The notes below the pieces were generated by a model that was not told the origin of the DNA, did not search any database, and was given only the letters and a program-made list of their open reading frames with translations. Of a stretch of DNA of 64,000 nt, positions 24,691 through 32,547 are shown piece by piece. The DNA is from JARIHD01 sp963815935 (lineage in GTDB: Bacteria; Patescibacteriota; Saccharimonadia; Saccharimonadales; UBA4665). The first letter of the stretch is position 1. Each line of letters starts with the position of its first letter. The stretch lies in NCBI GenBank assembly GCA_963815935.1, contig CAWFIL010000004.1:124001-188000 (forward strand), written 5' to 3'. The position numbers were made by a program, and so were the translations under genes.

Positions 24691-26126
24691 TATGACTCCT
24701 GTTCGGTCTTCGGGAAGAGTGTGTCTTCAATTGGATGTACGATACCTTCCGCAAAGACGGCTTTTATTTTGGTAGATGTTTCGGGTAAGAAAGGTTCAAG
24801 CAAATCAGCGATCTCAAGAAGACAACTTGACTGGTAGGCCAGCACCTCACGCAGATGGTCGCTATCGCCAGACTTAGCGATAGTCCAGGGCTTTTCCTCG
24901 TCGATATACTGGTTAAGACCACGCACTTGGTCCCATACTTCGTCAAGCGCACGATCAAAGCGACACTGGGCAATAGCCTCGTCGACCGGTGATTTGTCGT
25001 GACGAGCAGGCGGAATCTCACCGATAATACCGTTTTGATACTTGCTGATCATGGCCACCGTACGTTGTACGGCGTTCCCTAACTCGTTGGCTAGCTCGTT
25101 GTTATACGAAGCCTCGAAAGCATCCCAGCTGAAGTCGCCGTCGTTATAGCTTGGGATGTGTCGCAAGAAGTAATAGCGGAAGGCATCAACACCATACTTG
25201 CCAACAATTTCTTTTGGCGAGACGACGTTTCCGATGCTCTTGCTCATCTTTTTGCCATCGAGCGTGATGTGCCCATGCACGTACAATTGCTTTGGTAGCG
25301 AGATACCAAGGCTAAATAGCATAGCCGGCCAGATTGCCGCATGAAAACGAATAATATCTTTGCCGATTACCTGGGTCTGGGCAGGCCAGTACTCTTTGAA
25401 GTCCGAGTGCTCGGGGTAACCAAGCACGGTTATGTAGTTCATGAGCGCTTCAAACCATACGTACATAACCTGCGTTTTGTCGCCAGGCACGGGGATACCC
25501 CACTCCAGTTTATCTTTAGGGCGCGAGATGCTAATATCGTCCAGGCCTTCGCGAAGTACCGACAGAATCTCGTTGCGACGGGTTTCGGGCACAACCTGAA
25601 ACGCGTTAGACTCAATTGCCTCTCGGATTTGGTCGGTATACTTACTGAGAGGAAAGAAATAGTTTTCTTCTTCCAGCTTTTGGTAAGCCTGCGGGTGGTC
25701 AGGCTTCATGCGCTCCGGGTCGGCTTGCGCCTCTGGGACAAAGGTCTCTTCTTTGACGTCATACCAGCCAACGTACTTGGCCTTATAAATATCATGAGCA
25801 AGTGCTTTCCAGATAAGCTGGGCGCGCTGTTCGTGCCCCTTATCGGTCGTACGGATGAAGCGATCGTTGCTAATATTGAGCATGTGCGCCAAATCGCGGA
25901 ACTCCTGGCTCATTTGGTCGGTCAGCTGACGGGGAGTCAGGCCTAGGCTTTCGGCCTTTTGAGCAATCTTGGTGCCGTGCTCGTCGGTGCCAGTACAAAA
26001 GAGAGTCTTTTCACCACGCTGTCGAGCAGCACGAGCCAAGACATCAGCCATCACAAATTCCAACGCGTGCCCAACGTGGGGTTCACCGTTTACATAGGGA
26101 ATAGAAGTCGTTACGTAATAGTTCAT
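24690..26126 (-). CDS. metG: Methionyl-tRNA synthetase
   Basis: Class I enzyme. HVGH in PYVNGEPHVGHALEFV stands for HIGH, KKMSKSIGNV is the KMSKS loop, and CTGTDEHG is present. The connective region around EETFVPEAQADPERM has no Cys pairs, so it is a zinc-free type. 478 residues; no C-terminal tRNA-binding (EMAP) domain. Expression appears to be controlled by the Met-rich leader peptide and terminator at 26181-26256. A second weak promoter (TTGGCA-17-TAAACA) may lie between the terminator and the ATG. It heads a run with tatD and two unknowns. Confidence 0.95.
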   Translation of the reverse strand: MNYYVTTSIPYVNGEPHVGHALEFVMADVLARAARQRGEKTLFCTGTDEHGTKIAQKAESLGLTPRQLTDQMSQEFRDLAHMLNISNDRFIRTTDKGHEQRAQLIWKALAHDIYKAKYVGWYDVKEETFVPEAQADPERMKPDHPQAYQKLEEENYFFPLSKYTDQIREAIESNAFQVVPETRRNEILSVLREGLDDISISRPKDKLEWGIPVPGDKTQVMYVWFEALMNYITVLGYPEHSDFKEYWPAQTQVIGKDIIRFHAAIWPAMLFSLGISLPKQLYVHGHITLDGKKMSKSIGNVVSPKEIVGKYGVDAFRYYFLRHIPSYNDGDFSWDAFEASYNNELANELGNAVQRTVAMISKYQNGIIGEIPPARHDKSPVDEAIAQCRFDRALDEVWDQVRGLNQYIDEEKPWTIAKSGDSDHLREVLAYQSSCLLEIADLLEPFLPETSTKIKAVFAEGIVHPIEDTLFPKTEQES

Positions 26127-26180
26127 GCTATTAGTCTACCTGTTTAGAAAAGTTATACAAAGTTGCCAAAAATTAGTATC

Positions 26181-26204
26181 AAAAAGAATTAGCCCCGCGG
26201 GGGC
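26181..26204 (-). terminator. Attenuator terminator before metG
   Basis: GCCCC-CGC-GGGGC (26204-26192) followed by TAATTCTTTTT. The hairpin begins on the last base of Met codon 13 of the leader peptide and ends one base before its stop codon. A ribosome waiting at the Met codons would cover its 5' arm. Confidence 0.75.
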
Positions 26205-26242
26205 ATCATGCGCATCACGTTGTTGGACAATGCGTTGGTCAT
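26189..26242 (-). CDS. Met-rich leader peptide of metG (17 residues)
   Basis: The frame encodes MTNALSNNVMRMMPPRG and then TAA. Four of 17 residues are Met, three of them within four codons just before the terminator hairpin. The ATG is 8 nt from a TGG-TATACT box, so translation would start at or near the mRNA 5' end. Position, composition and the downstream methionyl-tRNA synthetase gene together suggest that the peptide senses charged tRNA-Met by transcription attenuation. The alternative is a chance ORF over the terminator of the Nudix gene. Confidence 0.6.
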   Translation of the reverse strand: MTNALSNNVMRMMPPRG

Positions 26243-26250
26243 ATGGCGTA

Positions 26251-26259
26251 AGTATACCA
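26251..26259 (-). promoter_or_regulatory. Extended -10 of the metG leader
   Basis: TGG-TATACT on minus (26259-26251), placed just after the Nudix stop at 26262. The -35 is weak (CAGACA, 18-nt spacing), as expected for an extended -10 promoter. Confidence 0.55.
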
Positions 26260-26261
26260 CC

Positions 26262-26804
26262 CTAGAACAGGCTTGTCTGCCCCTGGTTGGTAATGGGGGC
26301 TTTTTTGGGCTTTGCGGGCTTAAATGGCTCTTCCTGCAAGCTAACACCCAACAGCTCGGCCAACTTCTCGATTATCTGCACCTGGCCTTTTACCAATTTG
26401 ATCGTAGCTTTCGACAGCGTAAACCAACCAGCCTTGTCTATCTCTGGAAATTCCTGTTTTTGCCCGGATTTAGGTGGCCACTCTATTTCGAACAGGTTGC
26501 TCGACACTTTTTCTGGATCGAAGTCTGCTTCTAGGGCCCATGCAGTGACTATCTTGCCGCTTGTTACCTTAAAATCACCGAGTTCTATAGGTTCACCAGC
26601 GGGCACATCACCCCCAACTTCTTCTTTAAACTCACGCTTGGCAGCTTCAAACGCGTCCTCACCCTCTTCAAATTCTCCTTTTGGGATAGACCACGCTCCG
26701 TTATCTTTCTTCGCCCAATACGGGCCGCCAGGATGGCCGATAAAAACCTGCATACCTTGCGTTGTTTGCTTGTAGAGGAGTACCCCAGCACTTCGTTTCT
26801 TCAT
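26262..26804 (-). CDS. Nudix hydrolase with C-terminal clamp-binding-like motif
   Basis: The Nudix box is complete: G, five residues, E, seven residues, then REFKEEVG (GEFEEGEDAFEAAKREFKEEVG region, residues about 45-66). GPYWAKKDNGAWSIPKG before it is typical of NUDIX enzymes acting on nucleotides or diadenosine polyphosphates. About 180 residues from ATG 26804, 5 nt after the MFS stop. The longer frame starts inside that gene. The C-terminal tail PAKPKKAPITNQGQTSLF looks flexible and ends in QTSLF, which fits the QxxLF pattern that binds the DNA polymerase sliding clamp. Confidence 0.85.
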   Translation of the reverse strand: MKKRSAGVLLYKQTTQGMQVFIGHPGGPYWAKKDNGAWSIPKGEFEEGEDAFEAAKREFKEEVGGDVPAGEPIELGDFKVTSGKIVTAWALEADFDPEKVSSNLFEIEWPPKSGQKQEFPEIDKAGWFTLSKATIKLVKGQVQIIEKLAELLGVSLQEEPFKPAKPKKAPITNQGQTSLF

Positions 26805-26811
26805 ATGCAGA

Positions 26812-28437
26812 TTACTCGTCGATATCCTCGGCCCGGTGTGATCGCCATGGCAACTGGGTAGACAACGCAAGGGCAACAATTGCTACGCAGATAGTAGCGA
26901 TTAATCCTGTACGCACACCCTTGATAATGGCGTCGTTCTTAATGCGTGTGATCTCGTCGTTCACCGTTGGGGCTAGCGTTTTATTTGCTGAGTTGTCGGT
27001 GCCGAGACTTTGTGCCGAGGCGGCAACCGCAGCAGCAACCGTCGGTTTGGTCTGTGGCGGTAGAACCGTGCTAGCCGTTACGTCTTTGTTCAGCTGGGTG
27101 GCCAGGGCCGAAATAAGCAACGCCCCAATAAGTGCCTGTCCGAGGCTCGCACCAACCTGACGGAATGTGTTGTTCATACCCGATGCTTCACCCGCCTGCT
27201 GCACCGATACCGCCGAAAGTGTCAGGTTAGCCAGCTGCGAGAACGCCAGGCCGAATCCGGCAGCAAAAATGATCTGCCCAGGCACAATGCTGGCCGCGGT
27301 AGCCACATCCGAAAACTCCTGACGCAATACAAACGCGCCAATCACCGAGAGCACCAGCCCGAGCTGAATCATAATCTTCGGGGCTACGTTAGCTTTGCCC
27401 ACCAGGATGCCCGACAGCGGCCCCGCCACCATAACGCTCAACGAGAACGGCAATAACGCCAGGCCGGTATGGAAGGCATCCTTGCCGAGCATACCCTGCA
27501 AAAAGATAGGCAGTATAAAGATAAACCCAAACTGGGTCATAGCCACGATCAGCGTAACTGTCGTACCAGCCATGAATTGTTTGTTCTTAAAAATGCTCAG
27601 TGACACGAGCGGTATTTTGCCTCGTTGCTGCAATAACCCCTGGCGATGAAGAAACGCCGAAAGGAAAATCACACCCAAAAGCAGTGCATATACGGTTATC
27701 GAAATGCCCGCCAAATGATAGTGCTCACCGAATATCTCGTACGCAGCCTTGGCTTTTATCCATCCATAGCTTGACGATTCGATAATACCGTACACCACGC
27801 CAGCCAGGCCAAGAGCCGACAATAGGATACTTGGGGCATCGGGACGATGCGGGCTGCGCTCGTGCGATTCGTGTAGATACCGGCTACCGAGCAACAGCAC
27901 AATCACCACAAACGGGTTAATGAGGTAATTCCAGCGCCAGCTATAGTTGGTAGTCAAAAAACCGCCAAGCAATGGGCCAACCGTAGCCGCTGTGCCAGCC
28001 ACAGCGCCGAACATACCAAAGGCAATTGCTCTATCTTTGCCCCTGTACTCGGACAGAATAAGCGCCGCCGTGGAAGGCATCATCATAGCCGCGCCAGTGG
28101 CCTCTACAAGCGCCACACTAGCTAACAGCTCGGGCTGTGAGTGTGCTTGGCTTGCAAGCAAAGATCCCAGAGCGAAGGTGATTGCGCCAAAAATAAACAT
28201 GCGTTTGCGACCAAAGATGTCACCCATGCGACCGCCGGTGATCGTAAATGCTGCCAAGATCAGTGAATATCCGGTAATTACCCACTGCACAGCCTTCAGA
28301 TTAGTGTGTAGATCTTCGATGATTGGCTTCATCGAGACATTAATGATCGTGGTGTCGAGCACAATAATGAACAGTGCTAGCACCAGCACCGCGAGTGGCA
28401 GCCACTTGCGGAATCCAACCTTTGCCTCTGCCTCCAT
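26812..28437 (-). CDS. MFS multidrug exporter, DHA2 (EmrB/QacA) type
   Basis: Fourteen-span proton/drug antiporter. Motif A is GRMGDIFGRKRMF, and motif C-like TGAAMMMPST and GPLLGGFLT are present. 541 residues is typical. An SD-like GAGGAA lies about 7 nt before the ATG. A second DHA2 exporter with a TetR gene lies at 54.6-56.2 kb; this one has no adjacent regulator. The Nudix gene follows after 7 nt. Confidence 0.9.
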   Translation of the reverse strand: MEAEAKVGFRKWLPLAVLVLALFIIVLDTTIINVSMKPIIEDLHTNLKAVQWVITGYSLILAAFTITGGRMGDIFGRKRMFIFGAITFALGSLLASQAHSQPELLASVALVEATGAAMMMPSTAALILSEYRGKDRAIAFGMFGAVAGTAATVGPLLGGFLTTNYSWRWNYLINPFVVIVLLLGSRYLHESHERSPHRPDAPSILLSALGLAGVVYGIIESSSYGWIKAKAAYEIFGEHYHLAGISITVYALLLGVIFLSAFLHRQGLLQQRGKIPLVSLSIFKNKQFMAGTTVTLIVAMTQFGFIFILPIFLQGMLGKDAFHTGLALLPFSLSVMVAGPLSGILVGKANVAPKIMIQLGLVLSVIGAFVLRQEFSDVATAASIVPGQIIFAAGFGLAFSQLANLTLSAVSVQQAGEASGMNNTFRQVGASLGQALIGALLISALATQLNKDVTASTVLPPQTKPTVAAAVAASAQSLGTDNSANKTLAPTVNDEITRIKNDAIIKGVRTGLIATICVAIVALALSTQLPWRSHRAEDIDE

Positions 28438-28510
28438 AATACGTTCCTCACTTAACGTGGTTTACGCATAGCATAAGCTGTATTGCTCGGTAATTTCAAG
28501 TTTTACAAAC

Positions 28511-28540
28511 TAAAAAAGCCGGCCAAGAACCAGCTTCTTT
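28511..28540 (-). terminator. Terminator of the tRNA-Cys/tRNA-Leu transcript
   Basis: On minus, AGCTGG-TTCTTGG-CCGGCT (28535-28517) is followed by six Ts, 4 nt after the CCA of tRNA-Leu. Confidence 0.75.
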
Positions 28541-28543
28541 AGG

Positions 28544-28630
28544 TGGTGGGCGAGGAGGGACTCGAACCCTCAAGGCTGTAAGGCCAGCGGATTTTAAGTC
28601 CACCGCGTATACCAATTCCGCCACTCGCCC
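28544..28630 (-). tRNA. tRNA-Leu(UAA)
   Basis: 87 nt with encoded CCA. The acceptor GGGCGAG pairs with CTCGCCC, the anticodon loop is CTTAAAA (UAA), the class II variable arm is long, and the T-loop TTCGAGT is normal. Confidence 0.96.
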
Positions 28631-28636
28631 TAAATT

Positions 28637-28710
28637 TGGAGGCACCGACGAGACTCGAACTCGTGTACAAGGTTTTGCAGACCTCTGCGTAACCACTCCG
28701 CCACGGCGCC
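28637..28710 (-). tRNA. tRNA-Cys(GCA)
   Basis: 74 nt with encoded CCA. The acceptor GGCGCCG pairs with CGGTGCC (one G-U), the anticodon loop CTGCAAA reads GCA, and the discriminator is U73, the usual Cys identity. It lies 6 nt from tRNA-Leu, so they form one transcript. Confidence 0.96.
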
Positions 28711-28755
28711 ATATCTGTTAGGATACAGCAATTATATGTCAAAACCCACTATAAG

Positions 28756-28786
28756 AAAAGGACGAGCATTTCATGCCCGTCCTTTT
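28756..28786. terminator. Terminator after the TreT-like gene
   Basis: AAAAGGACG pairs with CGTCCTTTT (28756-28764 with 28778-28786), with an inner GCAT-TTC-ATGC stem. Symmetric A/T ends make it usable from both sides. Confidence 0.85.
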
Positions 28787-28804
28787 GGTCTCCTTCGATA
28801 TGTG

Positions 28805-30706
28805 TTACGCCGCTTGGGCGCCCACTAATGCAGCCGAACCAATCTGCACGCGGCGCTCGATACGGCGCTGGCGTGCTTCAGCCAGCTCTTGTACGTGCCA
28901 CGTACGGTTACCACGGCCACTGGCAATACGGGCTTCACGAGTAGCGTTGGCAACTGTTGTAAGCTCTGGCTTAATAAAGGTCCGGGCCCAATCCCTGGTT
29001 GCCTGGGTACGTGCCGCGTAGCGTGCCGGGTCAAGCTGATCGGCAACGATTTCGTCGGCAATACGGTCAAGCTCGGCATCAAGGTTGTCGAGATCAATAA
29101 CGTGACCACCACCTTCACCGTCTTGTCCCTGTAGTGGCAGGCCGCCGCGGTTGCTCGAGAACGAAGGGACACCCTTCATCATGCTCTCGGCACGGCGGTG
29201 CTCAAAGCCCTCTTTTTTGGAGAAGTTAGACGAATATTTTGCGCTCCTAAACAGGGCATTAACGGCAGTGTAATCGTGAGCAAGACCTATAACCGTAATA
29301 AAATCGGCGTATTGGCCATATTTTTTGCGACGGTCTTCCAGCGTCATATTCAGTACAAACTCACGATCCAGGTCGTCGGTAGCTCCGTTGCCAGCAATAA
29401 CCGAGCGCAGGATCTTTTCGTCGGGGATACCGGCAGCGCGTGATTTGTCGACAACTTTAACTGCCAACATCATCTGGCACTCCTTAAATTTCGCCAAGTC
29501 GTAACGTGAGAACTCCACCATCTGGGCCTGTTCCCAGTTGATCGGGGCTTGGTCGTCAGCGTGTCTGAACTCTTCCCCATACAAGGTAGCGTTGTGTTCT
29601 TGCCGCTCGCGATTCTGCCGCGCAATCTGAGCATTAATCCAAAACTGCTTTTCCTGAATCTCGGCCGGGGTTAAATCGCGGATTAAATCTTCGTGGTCAT
29701 CACTGACGGGCGGCATATAGGCCTCTTGATATTCAGCATCAGGCGAGCGGTACGGAACAAATTGTTCTACTGGGTGCGCAACATAGGTGTCAACCAAGTT
29801 AACACCACAGGTTTCGTGGATGTGGCGGTAGATCCGGTTTTGCGGAGAATCCTCGGCAGCCATCAAGTCACGGTCAGTCTGGATGTGGTTGCGGTAGACA
29901 TACTCTGCTTCTGGGTTCAGACCCATTAAATCACGCATACCACCAATGAGTTGTGGATCTTCAAACCAGTAAACGTCTGCTTCGGCCAAACTCTCGACTG
30001 GCTGATAGGTAACGCCTTCCGCTTCTTCTTCTGGCGTCAGCGGCTTCCCGTTCAACATACCGTTGATGTTCTTTTTGCCGTATGCCACATGCGCAGTGGA
30101 GTCTTCTTCGTTCCACTGCACGTCCGGCTCAAGCATATCCTGTTGCAGATTGTGCATCTTCTTGGTAACCAAGAATGCTGCGGTATCAGGTTCCGAAACC
30201 AACCAACGAACATGTACGCCACGCTGGCGTAAGAAGTTAATAAGTGGTGGTTCCTGCATGGCCACACCACCACCTTCAAAGGTTGAGCTAAAGATAACTA
30301 GATTCTTGCCAACAAGCGCCTCGGTCTCATCAAGCATGAGGTTCCATAGTTCCGGCGAGGTATTCTTGCGGTAGTCCTCAAGGGTGATGTCACTGGTTAC
30401 TTCAATCTCGTAGTAGTTGTCAGGGCTGCGTCGCAGGGCAAATACTTCTTTAGTGCGGTCGGCCTCCCCAGTTTCAGCCTGGCCAAGCATCGCGATCGTA
30501 TGCTCAAGACCAGCCCTAACTCCGTCCTTACTGTCACCGTTGGCACCATTCGTCGCAACGTTTGCAACGCCGTCAACGAGCAACCTGGCCGCTTCTTCGG
30601 CCTCTAAAACGTCAGTCAGACTCTCGCAATCGCCCACCATAGGCTCTCCCGTCATAGCTGGTTCTACGAAGCCAGGATATCGAGGGTCAGTTTCATAAAT
30701 GTCCAT
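28805..30706 (-). CDS. TreT-like GT4 glycosyltransferase (trehalose synthase type)
   Basis: 633 residues. After an acidic N-terminal region come SSTFEGGGVAMQEPPLINFLR and RWLVSEPDTAAFLVTKKMHN, which match the N-terminal fold of trehalose glycosyltransferring synthase (TreT). Later EFSRYDLAKFKE and KKEGFEHRRAESMMKGVP give the GT4 nucleotide-sugar region and the EX7E-type signature. The last 80 residues are a charged, Arg-rich helix not seen in ordinary TreT. It probably links UDP- or ADP-glucose to glucose to make trehalose. A GH37 trehalase lies at 52.5 kb. AAAGG lies 9 nt before the ATG, and a 250-nt leader with a small ORF lies upstream. Confidence 0.65.
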   Translation of the reverse strand: MDIYETDPRYPGFVEPAMTGEPMVGDCESLTDVLEAEEAARLLVDGVANVATNGANGDSKDGVRAGLEHTIAMLGQAETGEADRTKEVFALRRSPDNYYEIEVTSDITLEDYRKNTSPELWNLMLDETEALVGKNLVIFSSTFEGGGVAMQEPPLINFLRQRGVHVRWLVSEPDTAAFLVTKKMHNLQQDMLEPDVQWNEEDSTAHVAYGKKNINGMLNGKPLTPEEEAEGVTYQPVESLAEADVYWFEDPQLIGGMRDLMGLNPEAEYVYRNHIQTDRDLMAAEDSPQNRIYRHIHETCGVNLVDTYVAHPVEQFVPYRSPDAEYQEAYMPPVSDDHEDLIRDLTPAEIQEKQFWINAQIARQNRERQEHNATLYGEEFRHADDQAPINWEQAQMVEFSRYDLAKFKECQMMLAVKVVDKSRAAGIPDEKILRSVIAGNGATDDLDREFVLNMTLEDRRKKYGQYADFITVIGLAHDYTAVNALFRSAKYSSNFSKKEGFEHRRAESMMKGVPSFSSNRGGLPLQGQDGEGGGHVIDLDNLDAELDRIADEIVADQLDPARYAARTQATRDWARTFIKPELTTVANATREARIASGRGNRTWHVQELAEARQRRIERRVQIGSAALVGAQAA

Positions 30707-30836
30707 TCTTGCGTGCCTTTCTGTACTCCCCGTGTTTCTTTGGGGATTAATAATCTTACATGTCCACTGGTGAGGTTCCGTTATTGGGATTTTTTGAGCT
30801 AGGTTGGGGTTTCAAGAGATAACAAGAACGTAGTGT

Positions 30837-30858
30837 GCTTCCTTTGGGTCAAGGAAGC
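30837..30858. promoter_or_regulatory. Hairpin overlapping the end of the leader ORF
   Basis: GCTTCCTT pairs with AAGGAAGC around a six-base loop. It covers the last codons and stop of the 28-residue leader ORF, and no T-run follows. A translating ribosome would open it, so it may couple leader translation to the downstream gene. Confidence 0.4.
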
Positions 30859-30935
30859 GCTGGCACTCTTACGGCCGAACACTTTTCAGATAATGCAGGA
30901 GATACCACTTTATATGGCAGACTTCTTTCCTTCAT
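30849..30935 (-). CDS. 28-residue leader ORF upstream of the TreT-like gene
   Basis: ATG at 30935 with AAGGAG exactly 5 nt upstream. It encodes MKERSLPYKVVSPALSEKCS and eight more residues, then TGA. It lies 17 nt after the predicted transcript start and about 140 nt before the glycosyltransferase ATG. Amino-acid content gives no clear effector. Could be a regulatory peptide or an independent small protein. Confidence 0.4.
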   Translation of the reverse strand: MKERSLPYKVVSPALSEKCSAVRVPALP

Positions 30936-30959
30936 ATCCGCTCCTTATATGATGATTCC

Positions 30960-30987
30960 ATTATCCGCCCGGAACATACAAAGTCAA
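30960..30987 (-). promoter_or_regulatory. Promoter of the leader ORF and TreT-like gene
   Basis: TTGACT (30987-30982), 16 nt, GATAAT (30965-30960). The 30707-31054 gap therefore holds this promoter, the small ORF, the hairpin and about 130 nt of further leader in which I see nothing more. Confidence 0.6.
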
Positions 30988-31054
30988 TAGCTTTCGGCTT
31001 ATGTTTGTTGACACCGGTCACAGACCTCAGTAACAGGCGTCTGCCAGATTAACC

Positions 31055-32470
31055 TTAGCTGGAGATTTGGTTTTTTAACCGGATGCGTGCTGCTTCGGAT
31101 GCGTGTACAAAAATTGGTATAACTCGTCGGGCGATATCTGGTGGGATCGTATGTTCCGATCCGTCTACTGTTGCGTAATGATCAACAAGCTCTCTTATCG
31201 CAGCGCGATCCAGCTTGGCCTTAACTTCGTCGATAATGTCGCTTTTCAAGCCCTTTTTACCCGCCGCTAACAATGCAAGCTGTGTCTCGCCAACTTCACC
31301 AATGCACTCGAACGGTTTATGTTTGGTCAGACCGGCCATAGCTCGGAAGGTTTGCTTCAACTCGGGCACCGCCAGCAAGTTTTCCGTAAAGATATCGTCA
31401 ACCAAATGCTCGTCCAGGTAGGCATAAAAGTTCAACCAGACGTAGGCGCACTTTGGGCAACGTCTACACCATGGTTTAGACACGTTACACGACTGAGTAT
31501 GCGTAATCAGCCGTTCGTGTTTTCGTAATAACTGAAAAATCAACAGATCGTATATGGGCTTTAGGATGCTGTAGTAGCGAAAATTGGCAATCAGATTGTT
31601 CTCGATATACCCGCTCAGCGCCACCTCGGCCTCCAAACTCTTACCCCATTGGTGATTAACCTCTTGCTCGGCCTCATCCCACCAAAAATTGCCTACATCA
31701 GCACTCTTTTCGTGCCCTACCACCAGGTGTTTGTAACCATGGGCCAGCATAATAGGCAATAACTCAAAGACACCACTTGGCGTTTCGGGAGCACAAACAG
31801 TGCTAATTTTGTGTTTGTAATGAGCGCTTAACGTTGGGCTGTCCAGGAAGTCCTCAATCACCATCATGCGGTGCTGTTTTTTGGCGTGCACGTGCGCGAC
31901 CAGGTCGTCTATTAGCGCCTGCTGCTGTTCGTACTTGCCATACACACTGTGTGAATACTGAGCCACCGCATAGGGTTCCTCGATCTCCTCGAGCAACTTC
32001 ATGGCAACCAGACTATCCTTGCCGCCGCCACAGCTAAAGAGCGTCTGGCAATCGCCGGACAATTTAGCAGTAGTAGGCTCCGTGGTACGACCAGGCTCGT
32101 GTTTTACATAGACTAGCTGCGGACCAGTGTAATGTACCAGGTCATTCTCCCACTTGTGCTGGGCAAATATCTTGTTGAACAGCAACGAAAAGAGCTGTTC
32201 GGTATCGGCAGTAATGTACCGCGAATACGGGTGCAGGTCGAATGCTCTTGGTGCCAGCGAGCAAAACTTCATCCCCTCTAGCAGGGCAATATGAAATACC
32301 AGCCGGTCTACAAACTCTTTGCCATATAGCAAGGTCAGCCGGCTAAAGGTCACATCTTCATAAAAAATCTCAGTCCTAAAGGTGTGCTGGTCAACGGCAT
32401 AATTGATAACAAGTTCGTTGCCGTCAACCTGGATGTTCTCGATGGACAGCTTGTCCGAGGCGTACTTCAT
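31055..32470 (-). CDS. ATP-pyrophosphatase-fold protein, possibly MurL-type epimerase
   Basis: 471 residues. The PP-loop is TLFSCGGGKDSLVAM near residue 148, and a Cys cluster lies at SCNVSKPWCRRCPKCAYVW. This pairing of PP-loop and CxxC cluster matches, as I remember it, the UDP-MurNAc-L-Ala-L-Glu epimerase family MurL, which makes the D-Glu of the stem peptide after L-Glu is added. If right, it replaces or backs up glutamate racemase. An alternative is an unrelated nucleotide-alpha-hydrolase. The ATG is 8 nt after TGC-TATAGT with no ribosome site. Confidence 0.55.
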   Translation of the reverse strand: MKYASDKLSIENIQVDGNELVINYAVDQHTFRTEIFYEDVTFSRLTLLYGKEFVDRLVFHIALLEGMKFCSLAPRAFDLHPYSRYITADTEQLFSLLFNKIFAQHKWENDLVHYTGPQLVYVKHEPGRTTEPTTAKLSGDCQTLFSCGGGKDSLVAMKLLEEIEEPYAVAQYSHSVYGKYEQQQALIDDLVAHVHAKKQHRMMVIEDFLDSPTLSAHYKHKISTVCAPETPSGVFELLPIMLAHGYKHLVVGHEKSADVGNFWWDEAEQEVNHQWGKSLEAEVALSGYIENNLIANFRYYSILKPIYDLLIFQLLRKHERLITHTQSCNVSKPWCRRCPKCAYVWLNFYAYLDEHLVDDIFTENLLAVPELKQTFRAMAGLTKHKPFECIGEVGETQLALLAAGKKGLKSDIIDEVKAKLDRAAIRELVDHYATVDGSEHTIPPDIARRVIPIFVHASEAARIRLKNQISS

Positions 32471-32547
32471 TGCTATAAACTATAGCATTTTCCCGAAACG
32501 AGAACACTGCGACAGTTTTACCCATCAGGGGCTGCACACCAACCAGG

